In this document: positions 35,146 to 43,490 of the stretch, in pieces
Layout of the letters: every line of letters starts with the position of its first letter
Position numbering within the stretch: position 1 is the first letter of the stretch
Origin: a bacterium
GTDB lineage: Bacteria; Electryoneota; B3-LCP
Reading direction: 5' to 3'
DNA: 64,000 nucleotides
Assembly (NCBI GenBank): GCA_026394195.1
Contig: JAPKYS010000063.1
Span: forward strand, 27,020 to 91,019
Translations under genes and position numbers: made by a program
The notes under the pieces: generated by a model
Seen by the model: only the letters and a program-made list of their open reading frames with translations
Told to the model about the DNA's origin: nothing
Databases searched by the model: none

Positions 35146-36006
35146 CTACACCCTCAAATACCTTCCTACCGCCAGTCCGCCACCGATCATTCCCAGCAGC
35201 AAGCCGCCAACTGCGGGCAGGTAGGGATGTGGCAGAACCAGATCGATCCCGCCGGCGAGACGCATTTGTACCACAAATCGCAATCCCACAATCAGAATGG
35301 AACTTACCAGGCCGCCGATCCCTCCGAGGATGGCTCCCTGAGTCAGATAGATCCCTCGCAGCATCCACGGCGTGGCTCCTAAAAGCGACATGAGGTGGAT
35401 GCCGTCCCGCTGAGCGTCAATTTTCAAGCGAGCCGCGTTGAAAATCAAACCCAGGGCGATCAGAATAATGGCGATGGAACCGAAGTAGCCCCAACTGCTC
35501 AACCGTTGCTTGCCGGCATAAATCATATTTAAAAGATCGCTGTCATAGACCGCATCTTCGATTCCCGGAAGCGCGATCAGACGCGCGGCAGCAGATCGAA
35601 AAGAATCCGGTTGAACCGATTGCAGCGGCAAGGTGATCTTAAAGGAGGCAGGGAGTGGATTGGCTTTCAGGACGTCAAAAAGCTGCGAATCGAATTCTCG
35701 GGCGAAGAGTGATGCGGCTTCGGTGCGTGAAACGTACTTGACCTGCCAGCGTTGATCCAAAGTCTCGACGGCTCTCTGCAGATCAGAATGCCGGCTTTCC
35801 GGTAGAGCCAGAGAAATAAATGCTTCGATCTGCATCTGGTTGAGCAAGCCTTGAGCCGTTCTCTGCAGGTTGAGAGCCCCATAGGCAAATAATCCCAGGA
35901 CGCACATCGCCAGCCCAGCCGCCGCCGCAGCGATGAATGAATGAAACAAACCTCGGCGCAGACCCTCAATCGACTCTTTGAGAATGAACAGAAGAGAGAT
36001 ATTCAC
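35146..36006 (-). CDS. ftsX: Cell division protein FtsX
   Basis: 286 residues, usual length. Membrane segments at about 22-42, 165-190, 215-245 and 260-283 with a large periplasmic loop (about 50-160) that in other bacteria binds EnvC or another hydrolase activator. The start ATG overlaps the ftsE stop by 4 nt. With FtsE it couples cytoplasmic ATP hydrolysis to septal peptidoglycan cleavage; the likely partner EnvC is encoded at 3642-4925. Confidence 0.92.
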   Translation of the reverse strand: MNISLLFILKESIEGLRRGLFHSFIAAAAAGLAMCVLGLFAYGALNLQRTAQGLLNQMQIEAFISLALPESRHSDLQRAVETLDQRWQVKYVSRTEAASLFAREFDSQLFDVLKANPLPASFKITLPLQSVQPDSFRSAAARLIALPGIEDAVYDSDLLNMIYAGKQRLSSWGYFGSIAIILIALGLIFNAARLKIDAQRDGIHLMSLLGATPWMLRGIYLTQGAILGGIGGLVSSILIVGLRFVVQMRLAGGIDLVLPHPYLPAVGGLLLGMIGGGLAVGRYLRV

Positions 36007-36653
36007 TCGGTCAATCTCCCGTTTATAATCTGTAAAATCCGATTGGCGATGCTTTTGTATGGATCAGCAACGTGCGTCGCCGCCAAAATCGTCATCCCCT
36101 CCTCCTTGATCTGACACAAGTGCTCCAATATTTCCGCACAGGCTTCGCCATCGATGTGTGCCAGCGGTTCATCCGCCAGGAGTATCAATGGGCGCACCGC
36201 CAGGGCTCGGGCAATGGCAACCTTTTTCTGCTCGCCCGTGGATAGCTCGGCCGGATAGGCTTTACCTCGATCTTTGAGTCCGAACCGGAACAAAAGGCGG
36301 TTGACTTGCAACTGAATACGCCTTCGGGTTTCACCGGTGATGTAGAGAGGGAGGGCGATATTATCAAAAATTGTGCGGTCGTGGAGCAGGCGCGCCTCTG
36401 GAAAAACGATCCCGATTTCGCGCCGTTTGATGGCGCGTTCCTTCGAACTCACTTTATGCTGGAATTGCCCCTGAATCATAACCTGCCCGGAGTCCGGAAA
36501 GAGTTCCTGGTAAATAAGCCGTAAAATGGTCGTTTTGCCAGCGCCGGTCGGTCCGGCGAGCACGACAAACTCCCCTTTGGCGATGGAAAAAGTAACGTTG
36601 TCGATCCCTCGCCTCTGAGCATGTTCCAGGGAGACATTTAGAAAGCGGATCAT
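36003..36653 (-). CDS. ftsE: Cell division ATP-binding protein FtsE
   Basis: 216 residues. ABC ATPase with Walker A GPTGAGKTT, the signature as LSTGEQKKVAIARA (Thr and Glu in place of the common SGGQ), Walker B PLILLADEPLAHID and the switch His (AATHV). Its start overlaps the coaD stop and its stop overlaps the ftsX start, each by ATGA, so the three are translationally linked. The Q-loop region reads REIGIVFPEARLL, as in FtsE. Confidence 0.95.
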   Translation of the reverse strand: MIRFLNVSLEHAQRRGIDNVTFSIAKGEFVVLAGPTGAGKTTILRLIYQELFPDSGQVMIQGQFQHKVSSKERAIKRREIGIVFPEARLLHDRTIFDNIALPLYITGETRRRIQLQVNRLLFRFGLKDRGKAYPAELSTGEQKKVAIARALAVRPLILLADEPLAHIDGEACAEILEHLCQIKEEGMTILAATHVADPYKSIANRILQIINGRLTE

Positions 36654-37159
36654 CGCCGGTTGGAGAATTTTGCCGTAAGCCGCTTGGCGACTCCCGGAGG
36701 AACGAATTGCGAGACGTCGCCGCCGAAACTCGCTACCTCACGGATGATGCTGGAATTCAGATAGGTGTACTTATCGTGCGGCATCAGAAAAACGGTGAGG
36801 ATGTTCGGCGCCAATTTCCGATTCATCAGAGCCATCTGGAACTCATACTCAAAATCGCTGATAGCGCGCAATCCACGGATCAGCGCGATGGCATGGGACT
36901 GTGCGGCATATTCAATCATCAATCCGGTGGTATCGGCTACGGTCACGTTGTGGAGGTGCACCACAGCTTCAGTAATCATGGCGCGCCGCTCCTCCAGGTC
37001 GAAGAGCAGGGTTTTTGCCGAGTTTGCGGCCAGAGCAACGATGACTTGGTCGAAAAGAGCGGCGGCTCGTTCGACAATATCGATATGACCGTTGGTGATG
37101 GGATCAAATGAGCCAGGATAAATGGCTATTTTGGGCGAGGCGTTGTGGTTCTGATTCAA
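36650..37159 (-). CDS. coaD: Pantetheine-phosphate adenylyltransferase
   Basis: 169 residues, full length. Nucleotidyltransferase start AIYPGSFDPITNGHIDIVER with the T/HxGH motif (TNGH), IRGLRAISDFEYEFQMALMN and the C-terminal YTYLNSSIIREVASFGGD (SSxxIR). Makes dephospho-CoA from 4'-phosphopantetheine. Its start overlaps the upstream HATPase stop by 4 nt. Confidence 0.97.
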   Translation of the reverse strand: MNQNHNASPKIAIYPGSFDPITNGHIDIVERAAALFDQVIVALAANSAKTLLFDLEERRAMITEAVVHLHNVTVADTTGLMIEYAAQSHAIALIRGLRAISDFEYEFQMALMNRKLAPNILTVFLMPHDKYTYLNSSIIREVASFGGDVSQFVPPGVAKRLTAKFSNRR

Positions 37160-37587
37160 GTTGGCAATCCTCCGGGGAAGCGTTTTTCTAGAATAACTTG
37201 CATCCCCATTTTTACGACTCTAAAGACGACACGATCCATTAAATGTCGCATAATCAGCATTCCTCTGCCCGAGGCTTTCAGGAGGTTTTCTTCCTTCCGG
37301 GGATCGGGTACTCGATTCGGCGTAAAACCGAGTCCGTGATCCTGAACGACGATACGGAGATATTGGGAACAACTGTAGAACCTGATCAAGACCTGCTTCT
37401 GCGGGTCTTGTCTATTGCCGTGCATAATGGCGTTATTCACGGCTTCCGAAATCGAGATGGCGACGTCATCTTGCGCTTCATTTGGGAAGGGCATTTTTCG
37501 GATTAACTTTTCGGTAAATCGATCAACTTCCGCCAGACTTGCGGGTTGGCTGTTCACCTTCAATTCCCCGATTTTCTTCAGAGGCAT
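37156..37587 (-). CDS. RsbW/SpoIIAB-like anti-sigma serine kinase
   Basis: 143 residues. GHKL ATPase fold with N-box EAVNNAIMHGN, G1 box QDHGLGF and G2 box ASGRGMLIMRHL. In partner-switching systems this kinase binds a sigma factor or other target and phosphorylates the STAS antagonist. The start overlaps the end of the PP2C phosphatase gene by 10 nt, and the STAS gene lies just upstream, so all three classical components are adjacent. No sigma factor gene is present in the window, so its target is unknown. Confidence 0.9.
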   Translation of the reverse strand: MPLKKIGELKVNSQPASLAEVDRFTEKLIRKMPFPNEAQDDVAISISEAVNNAIMHGNRQDPQKQVLIRFYSCSQYLRIVVQDHGLGFTPNRVPDPRKEENLLKASGRGMLIMRHLMDRVVFRVVKMGMQVILEKRFPGGLPT

Positions 37588-39032
37588 TTGATCACCATCA
37601 GTGTGACGTCATCCTGAAGACCCGCTTTTCCACTATGTTGTCTGATACTCCTCAGCAAACTTCTAATCACTTCTCGCGGTCCCTGGGGAGCCAAATTTCG
37701 TGCAATCTCGGCTATTCTTTCCCAGCCGAATTGTTCGCCGGAACCATCTTCTGCCTCGGAGGCGCCGTCGGTATAGAGTACAAGAACATCCTTGGATTGA
37801 AATTGCAGCCGAAATTCGTGATAGAGCCCGTTGGGAAATGCTCCTAACAGCATGCCTCCCTCGGTCAAGAATTCAGTCCGTCCGTCGTTCCGCAGCAGTA
37901 TCGGTGGGTTATGTCCGGCATTGGCGTAGGTCAATATTCCGGTTTTTGTATCCAACACTCCGTAAAACGCGGTGACGAACCTTTCCGGATCGCTGGATTC
38001 GAAGAGAAAGTCATTGACTCGCGACAGAATGGTCGAGATGGCGTAATGACTGAACGCTTCGATGCGCAAGGCTGCCCGGAGACTCGCCATGATGAAGGCT
38101 GCCGGTATTCCCTTACCGGAAACATCGCCGACGACAAGTCCCAGATCCTTTTCAGTCAGGTGGATGAAATCGTAATAATCGCCGCCGACCATCTCGGAGG
38201 GGAGATTCACTCCCGCCATTTCGAACTTGTCAAACTTCGGCGCTGACCGGGGTAATAACTCCCGCTGCATGCGTCGTGCCAGCGCCAATTCTTTTTCAAT
38301 GCGCTGCTTTTCCAGGATCTCTTTGTACAGACGGGTGCGTTCAATGGCCACTGCGGCGTGCGAGGCGAAGGTCATCAAGTGATCGGCGTCCCTATGGCTG
38401 AATGCTGCCAATCGATCACTTTCCAGGTTGAAGCATCCCAGCACCTTGCCACCCGTGAACATAGGTACCACCATTTCGGAACGGGTCTGAGGACGAGCGG
38501 GGAAATAGCGTGGATCACGCATCACATCTGTAACCACAATAGGAACTTTATGCTTCATCGCCCAGCCCATCAAGCCCTGATCGAACTTTTGATGGACTTT
38601 GCCTCTATCCTGATTCTCATATCCGCGTTGAAACTCACCCTCGACCAGTCTGCCATCTTCGCTGACTACGAAGATACCCGCGGCATTGTAATCCACCACC
38701 TGTTTCAGAGAATCTACAATCAGAGCCAGGACTTCCTGCAAATCCAGAACGTTGGAGAGCTTCAAAGCGATCTGGGTGATCAGGTGAATTTCCAAGCGGG
38801 TCCGCTGTACGTCCTCGATGTGTTCCAGCAGGTGCGTCAGCCGGTTCAGCAGATTTTCAAAGGTGCTGAGTCTCTGGTCTTGTATGGAACCGACTGGCAG
38901 ACTCTGCATTTCCGACAGAACATTGTGCAGCAGTGTGACCAGTTCACTGAAGACTTTCTTTTCAGCCCAGCTTCCACCAGCTGCTGAAAGACCCGCTCCG
39001 GGTTCTGTAGATTTGATTTCTTCAGATTCCAA
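37578..39032 (-). CDS. GAF-domain PP2C phosphatase (RsbU/SpoIIE type)
   Basis: 484 residues. N-terminal coiled region (1-90), GAF sensor domain (about 90-250, including GLMGWAMKHKVPIVVTDVMR and GVLGCFNLESD-type strands), a linker helix ending EKELALARRMQRELLPRSAP, and the SpoIIE/PP2C domain (about 280-484) with metal-binding GGDYYDF, VVGDVSGKGIPAA, TYANAGHNPP and LYTDGASEA. It dephosphorylates the STAS partner in response to the GAF ligand. The start is the TTG at 39032, five nt after the STAS stop; the next ATG would lose 41 residues, so the start is uncertain but coupling is likely. Confidence 0.9.
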   Translation of the reverse strand: MESEEIKSTEPGAGLSAAGGSWAEKKVFSELVTLLHNVLSEMQSLPVGSIQDQRLSTFENLLNRLTHLLEHIEDVQRTRLEIHLITQIALKLSNVLDLQEVLALIVDSLKQVVDYNAAGIFVVSEDGRLVEGEFQRGYENQDRGKVHQKFDQGLMGWAMKHKVPIVVTDVMRDPRYFPARPQTRSEMVVPMFTGGKVLGCFNLESDRLAAFSHRDADHLMTFASHAAVAIERTRLYKEILEKQRIEKELALARRMQRELLPRSAPKFDKFEMAGVNLPSEMVGGDYYDFIHLTEKDLGLVVGDVSGKGIPAAFIMASLRAALRIEAFSHYAISTILSRVNDFLFESSDPERFVTAFYGVLDTKTGILTYANAGHNPPILLRNDGRTEFLTEGGMLLGAFPNGLYHEFRLQFQSKDVLVLYTDGASEAEDGSGEQFGWERIAEIARNLAPQGPREVIRSLLRSIRQHSGKAGLQDDVTLMVIKCL

Positions 39033-39037
39033 ACGGG

Positions 39038-39376
39038 TTACCGGTAGCTTTCCAGCGCCTTTTCCATTGAATCATACGATTCAAATATGGTGACCAACTT
39101 GGTGATGACAAAGAGACTGTGTATCTTCTCGGTTACAGAAGACAGCTTGAGTTCGCCTCCGGCATTCTTTATCGTCGTCAGCCCACCGATCAGCATACCA
39201 AGTCCCGACGAATTCATCCAATCCACTTCCCGCAGATCCAGGATGAATTTCTTGAAGCCTTTGCCGATCTCGGTTTTCAGGGCTTCGTGAAAATCATTGG
39301 CTTCCGGTCCGCCCATCATCTTGCCCTTGATTTCGATGATAAGGACATTATTCTCTTCATGTAACTTTAATTTCAT
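39038..39376 (-). CDS. STAS-domain anti-sigma factor antagonist
   Basis: 112 residues, a single STAS domain. The phosphorylatable motif is WMNSSGLGMLIGGL (S56/S57), and VLIIEIKGKMMG and KFILDLREVDW are the expected strands. First gene of the operon that continues with the PP2C phosphatase, the kinase, coaD, ftsE and ftsX. A promoter with 17-nt spacing lies at 39416-39444 and GGAGC, a plausible ribosome site, precedes the ATG. Confidence 0.93.
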   Translation of the reverse strand: MKLKLHEENNVLIIEIKGKMMGGPEANDFHEALKTEIGKGFKKFILDLREVDWMNSSGLGMLIGGLTTIKNAGGELKLSSVTEKIHSLFVITKLVTIFESYDSMEKALESYR

Positions 39377-39415
39377 CTTTGCTCCTTTTCTCTACCTGTA
39401 GGTCTTTTCAAGTTT

Positions 39416-39444
39416 AATGTAAATAAAAACTATGATAAAATCAA
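39416..39444 (-). promoter_or_regulatory. Candidate promoter of the STAS-coaD-ftsEX operon
   Basis: Minus strand TTGATT, 17 nt, TACATT, 40 nt before the STAS start. The rest of 39377-39712 holds no gene; a weak plus-strand TTGACT-N17-TAACTT (39520-39548) could serve the lipoprotein gene. Confidence 0.6.
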
Positions 39445-39712
39445 GAGAAATTCCTCTTGAGGTTTTAAAAAAATCCCTTCCCGGTTTTATCTCTCTAACT
39501 CGTTGGATTGAAATTTGACTTGACTACTGCGTCTTTTTTGTTTAACTTCGGGGGAACCGGACTATACCGCTTATCCGTTAACCTGTTATCCGAAACGTCT
39601 CAAGTTTTAGACAGTCCGTTTCTCGATCCGGAATGACCTGAAGAGTAAGTACAATGATCCAAACCCTTACTCACTGAATTCAATCTACCTCATGCTGCTG
39701 AAAGGAAGATAG

Positions 39713-40354
39713 ATGCGTACCCAGGTATACTTTCGATGCCTCCTGATTGGTTTGTTAACAGCCTTATGCCTGAATTCCGGTTGCGGAATCATCTGCTGCC
39801 CAAAAAACAAATCGTGCTGTGTCAGACCTGCCGTGAAATCAAACCCTTTGCAGGTGGTCGCAATCAATGATGGATCGCTCCCGGAAGCGATGCAGTGGAA
39901 GAGAACGACAGTCTTTGCAGTTGCCAATGAGAACGACCCCCTCTTGGCGAGTTACCTCAAGCAAGTAACCAATAAAGAGGGTCAGGTCGTCACGTCGCCA
40001 ACGCCCCCACCGGACCTGACCGGTATGGCACAGCTCTATCTGCTTCTGGGTTGGAGTACAGGTGGACTGGACGAACTGCGGGCCGCGAAACTGGATTCTG
40101 CCGTCATCTCGGATCGGGAGATCAAGGTCTGGCTGTGGAAGCCGTCGCTGCAACCCGACGAAGGCGTGATGGGAACCGCCGACATGAAATTTGTCGGCTG
40201 GAAGATTGATCCCCGGGAACTTGCTGAAGGCAACTATACAGTCAAACTCTACGTCAGCAGGGGAAAGGTAAAAGCGGGCAGCGAAATGCGAGAGGCGCTT
40301 GGGGCACCCGAGCTGATGAAGGAACTCAAGTTTCACATCGACAGGGATAAATAG
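39713..40354 (+). CDS. Lipoprotein of unknown function
   Basis: 213 residues. Lipoprotein signal peptide with lipobox LNSGC at about residues 20-24; three further Cys (ICC, SCC) follow at once. No recognised domain: the mature part has a strand-rich region (VVAINDGSLPEAMQWKRTTV ... NENDPLLASYL) and ends NYTVKLYVSRGKVKAGS ... KFHIDRDK, suggesting a beta-sandwich. AAAGGAAG precedes the ATG. Converges with gtrA after only 12 nt. Function unknown. Confidence 0.72.
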   Translation: MRTQVYFRCLLIGLLTALCLNSGCGIICCPKNKSCCVRPAVKSNPLQVVAINDGSLPEAMQWKRTTVFAVANENDPLLASYLKQVTNKEGQVVTSPTPPPDLTGMAQLYLLLGWSTGGLDELRAAKLDSAVISDREIKVWLWKPSLQPDEGVMGTADMKFVGWKIDPRELAEGNYTVKLYVSRGKVKAGSEMREALGAPELMKELKFHIDRDK

Positions 40355-40366
40355 GGCACCCTGGAC

Positions 40367-40819
40367 TCAACGATCGGGATCACCAGACCGACGAGTCAGC
40401 CTGCACGACAAGTATGATCGGATCCCTTCCTGAAAGGTGAGCTGTTCGTGTCCCCAGAAGCTCCAGAACATGACGACCGCCACTGAAATGGCTTTGGCGA
40501 CCAACAGCTTAAGATGAGTGACCTGCACTAAAAATTCCATCAATCCGGCGGTCAGCCCAAGACCGATGATGGCCACTACAAAAAAGGTGCGGGCTTGTTT
40601 TAAAAAGGGGCGGTTATCCGAGGCGAAGTTGAGGTACTTGTTCAGAAGGAAATTGGTCGTCATGCCGCAGGCATACGCCATACCTGCCGAGAGCCAAACG
40701 TACAGGTGCAGTTTAACCCGTAAGATGACCAGAATGCCCGCATCCACCAGCGTTGCCAGTCCAGCGATCCAGAGGTAGTTAACAAATAATTTTAAAGGTT
40801 TTTTTCCGGTCTTCGCCAT
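40367..40819 (-). CDS. GtrA family membrane protein
   Basis: 150 residues with four membrane helices; characteristic FVNYLWIAGLATLVDAGILV at the start and the conserved TNFLLNKYLNF motif of the GtrA family. GtrA proteins are thought to flip polyprenyl-linked sugars across the inner membrane for surface glycan decoration. Basic C-terminal tail. Follows the metallo-beta-lactamase-fold gene by 27 nt, probably in the same transcript. Confidence 0.85.
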   Translation of the reverse strand: MAKTGKKPLKLFVNYLWIAGLATLVDAGILVILRVKLHLYVWLSAGMAYACGMTTNFLLNKYLNFASDNRPFLKQARTFFVVAIIGLGLTAGLMEFLVQVTHLKLLVAKAISVAVVMFWSFWGHEQLTFQEGIRSYLSCRLTRRSGDPDR

Positions 40820-40846
40820 TTGGATTTATACGCGTAAAATTACGAC

Positions 40847-41404
40847 CTAAGGCATCAAAAACGGATTGAAAATTCGTTCAACCTGCACCGTAGTCGCCGG
40901 TCCATGCCCCGGGTGCAACACCATGTCATCCCCGAGTGTCAGAATCTTCTCCTTGATGGATTGGATTTCCCGTTCAAAGCTCTCCTGATCGGGCGTGCCC
41001 CCCACGGAGCCCGCGAACAGCAGGTCCCCGCAGAATATCTCGCAACCCACGACGAAGGTGATCGAGTCGGCTGTATGACCCGGCGTCTCCAGCGTCTTGA
41101 TCTTCAGTTCACCCACCGGCAGGACGTCTCCGTCCTTAAGAGGTTTTACGGCTTTGGAATTAAGAGAGTGTGCGGCAATCGGAATATTTGTTTTCGCCAC
41201 AATCTCCTGCAAGCCGCCCGTGTGATCTGAATGGTCATGAGTGATCAGAATCATCTTCAAAACCAAGGTGTGATCGCTGATGAATTGAGCGATCTGATCA
41301 TTCCATTCTCCGGGATCAATGATGACCGCCTCACGGGTTTTGCCGCAGGCGACGATGTAGCAGTTGGTCTCATTGACCGATAAAAGGAAGTGCTCGAGAA
41401 TCAT
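40847..41404 (-). CDS. MBL-fold metallo-hydrolase (glyoxalase II-like)
   Basis: 185 residues. Zinc-binding motif THDHSDHTGG, with later His (LETPGHTADSI) and Asp (CGDLLFAG) ligands and LHPGHGP at the end; this short form matches the YcbL-like glyoxalase II group. It hydrolyses a thioester such as S-lactoylglutathione or a related substrate, but the true substrate is uncertain as glutathione use here is unknown. Start overlaps the pentapeptide gene's stop by 4 nt. Confidence 0.9.
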   Translation of the reverse strand: MILEHFLLSVNETNCYIVACGKTREAVIIDPGEWNDQIAQFISDHTLVLKMILITHDHSDHTGGLQEIVAKTNIPIAAHSLNSKAVKPLKDGDVLPVGELKIKTLETPGHTADSITFVVGCEIFCGDLLFAGSVGGTPDQESFEREIQSIKEKILTLGDDMVLHPGHGPATTVQVERIFNPFLMP

Positions 41405-42255
41405 TTCTCCTCCTTGCCGTCCATCACCGCGCCGTCCAGGTTCGCTCCCTCCAGATTAGCGCCTTTCAAGTTGGCGCCGGTCAATATCGCTCTTTCCAGA
41501 ACGGAATTGCTCAAATTTGCGTCGGTTAAGATGGCGTTGGTCAGATCAGTCTCACGCAACACTGCCCTCTCCAGGCGAGCGCTCACCATTTTGGCAGCTT
41601 TTAACCGGGCTCTGCCGAGTCTGGAATAGAAAAGATTGACGCCCAAAAGCGACGCTTCTTCCAAATCGGTCCCGACCAGATTTGAACGCGACAGATCTGC
41701 CTCATCGAACTTGGCTTGCGAAGCGTGAGCCCCCGCCAACAGAGCGAAGGAGAGATCCGCCGTGCTTAAGTCTGCTCCTTCTATAACCGCAAAATCCAAC
41801 CGGGAACGGTACAGAGAAGCGCCGATGAACTTGGCTCCGCGCAGATCGGCCAGAGCAAAATTGGCGTCGGCAAGCTGAGCAAACTCGAAGCTGGCTTCCG
41901 CTAAAAAGGCAGCCTCAAAGTGAGCGCCGCTCCCTTGTATGTTCTTCAAGTTGGCAAATCGAAGATCGCAGGCTCGCAGGTCCGCCCCCGATAAATCGGC
42001 TCCGGAAAGGTCCGCAGAAGCCAGCCGAGCCCCCGTCAGAATGGCTCCGGCAAGCTTAGCATGGGAGATATGGACGTCTCCTAACACCACCCGGGCGAAA
42101 TTCTGTCCCCTGAAATTGTACCCCATCTGCACGTGCAATTCCAGGTCGCCGCGATAGGTCTTTTTTGCCGGTAAATGGAACCAGCAGTGCTCCGCCAGAG
42201 CGACTGCGTGGAATTTGCACCCCTCATTCCGGCATTTTTTCATCGTTTGGGACAT
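41401..42255 (-). CDS. Pentapeptide-repeat protein with an N-terminal Cys/His cluster
   Basis: 284 residues. From about residue 50 to 275 the sequence is pentapeptide repeats of the A(D/N)LxxA type, e.g. LSGADLSGADLRACDLRFAN and GANLKGANLEGANLDGA, expected to form a right-handed quadrilateral beta-helix. The N-terminus has C8, C13, H16, C24 and H27 in CRNEGCKFHAVALAEHCWFH, a possible small zinc site; this fusion is uncommon. Some pentapeptide proteins mimic DNA and protect gyrase, most are unassigned. First gene of the unit with the MBL-fold hydrolase and gtrA; strong promoter at 42381-42409, with a ~120-nt leader and no obvious ribosome site. Confidence 0.85.
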   Translation of the reverse strand: MSQTMKKCRNEGCKFHAVALAEHCWFHLPAKKTYRGDLELHVQMGYNFRGQNFARVVLGDVHISHAKLAGAILTGARLASADLSGADLSGADLRACDLRFANLKNIQGSGAHFEAAFLAEASFEFAQLADANFALADLRGAKFIGASLYRSRLDFAVIEGADLSTADLSFALLAGAHASQAKFDEADLSRSNLVGTDLEEASLLGVNLFYSRLGRARLKAAKMVSARLERAVLRETDLTNAILTDANLSNSVLERAILTGANLKGANLEGANLDGAVMDGKEEK

Positions 42256-42380
42256 GGTCGTTGGCCGTTATTCTTTTTGGGTCGCCTGGTTACTCCGTTG
42301 CGTTTCATGGCGCTGTCGTGCGAGAATTATCCGCAACAAAGCGCGGTGGCGTGAGCTGCGGCACAACTCCAGGCTCAGAC

Positions 42381-42409
42381 AATATATATCTTATTAATGA
42401 AAATGTCAA
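42381..42409 (-). promoter_or_regulatory. Near-consensus promoter for the pentapeptide-MBL-gtrA unit
   Basis: Minus strand TTGACA (42404-42409), 17 nt, TATATT (42381-42386). The 42256-42598 gap otherwise holds only the untranslated leader and no gene. Confidence 0.8.
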
Positions 42410-42598
42410 GAAGAAGCTCTCAGAAAACAAGGAGAAGGGAGATTTACTAAAGATCCGCGCCAAAATTGGCGATAAGCATCATAGACAGGCGAACTGTCAC
42501 TCGCGCCAGGACCCAATCTTGGCTGCACACCCGTACGCTGGACTGGATGAGTATAGACCCGATCGATTTGATGAACAGTAATTGTGGGGATTGATAAA

Positions 42599-43006
42599 AT
42601 GGAAACTCAAGTTGCGCACCATATAGAAGAGGCGAAGCTGCCGAAACGCGTACTGGTTATTGACGATGAGGATTCAATTCGCACCCTGCTCCAGGAATAC
42701 TTGGAGATCGTCGGTTTCGAGGTACAGACGGTGGCTTCGGGTTTCGACGGCTTGAAGGCGTTGGAAACCCGGGATTTTGGCCTGGTGATCTGCGACGTTC
42801 TGATGCCCGGGATCGATGGGTATCAGGTCTTCGAGCGGGTTCTGGAAGCCAGACCCAGCCAGAACTTCCTCTTCATCACCGGATACGCCTTCGCCGGCTC
42901 CAATCAGGAACTGATCGACAAATCCTTAGGAATGCTGCATAAACCCTTTCACCTCCATGATCTGCACACGATCCTCACCGAGTTGTTCCCCGAGGTGAAG
43001 AACTGA
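42599..43006 (+). CDS. Single-domain response regulator
   Basis: 135 residues from the ATG at 42599 (a GTG 15 nt earlier is possible). Receiver fold: VLVIDDEDSIRTLLQEYL, phosphoacceptor in LVICDVLMPGIDGYQVFE, FITGY and LHKPFHLHDL. No output domain and no neighbouring kinase; acts as a stand-alone or CheY-like relay. Plain and Cys-poor, in contrast to the Cys-rich receiver at 23575-24027. Followed by a hairpin at 43042-43066. Confidence 0.9.
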   Translation: METQVAHHIEEAKLPKRVLVIDDEDSIRTLLQEYLEIVGFEVQTVASGFDGLKALETRDFGLVICDVLMPGIDGYQVFERVLEARPSQNFLFITGYAFAGSNQELIDKSLGMLHKPFHLHDLHTILTELFPEVKN

Positions 43007-43041
43007 TACAAGTTTTTTTCTGGTTTGACGTCGCAAAGCAA

Positions 43042-43066
43042 CGAGGCGGTCATTTTGACCGCCTCG
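43042..43066 (+). terminator. Hairpin after the receiver gene
   Basis: 11-bp perfect arms CGAGGCGGTCA/TGACCGCCTCG with loop TTT. No clear T-run, so termination is probable but not certain; shares a CGGTCATTKTGACCG core with 26229-26255. Confidence 0.5.
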
Positions 43067-43217
43067 CGCTGTTTGGGGATGATGGATGGACACGCTCCGT
43101 CGTGTCCTTTGCGGGTTGTCGGGTGCCCCACAGTTCTGCTGTGGGATACTATGCTCTTGCCCCGACCCGAGCCGCCGTGTCATTCTCGGACAGACTTCTT
43201 GATCCGGGATCCAGAAC

Positions 43218-43247
43218 CTGGACTCCGGCTTTCGCCGAAGTGACACC
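43218..43247 (+). repeat. CTGGACTC...GAAGTGACA repeat, copy 2
   Basis: Reads CTGGACTCCGGCTTTCGCCG then AAGTGACACC. Differs from copy 3 (63509-63538) at very few positions. Confidence 0.8.
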
Positions 43248-43257
43248 TGCATTTTTT

Positions 43258-43283
43258 GTAGGGCGATGCATGCATCGCCCTAC
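43258..43283. repeat. GTAGGGC-type palindrome (core ATGCATGCAT)
   Basis: 26-nt perfect palindrome, arm GTAGGGCGATGCA. The GATGCATGC core is also found inside coding sequence at 63924-63951. Confidence 0.85.
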
Positions 43284-43490
43284 ACCAAGCTTCTATCATT
43301 TGCAGCGCAAAGTCGCTCAACACTTTGCGGACAAGTAGCATTGCTACCAATTTACGAAACTTTTCGGCAGGTGTCAAGGATTATTTGGGGGAGGAAGAAA
43401 AAAGGAGGCTGTCCCAAAAGAACAAAGAGCAGGCGTTGCGAGGTTCGCAGGACTGGATATGGCAGGACAAAGGTGGCAGGGAGGCGGCAT

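Larger units (their letters stand above)
43067..43490. other. Gene-free stretch with several palindromes
   Basis: Holds GGACACG...CGTGTCC at 43088-43107, CCCACAG...CTGTGGG at about 43127-43145, the CTGGACTC repeat and a GTAGGG palindrome. The remaining ~200 nt (43284-43490) show no coding or RNA signal. Confidence 0.6.

Noticed and set aside
43284..43490. Small genes between the receiver gene and the lipid kinase gene
   Set aside because: Short frames lack ribosome sites, motifs and codon pattern.
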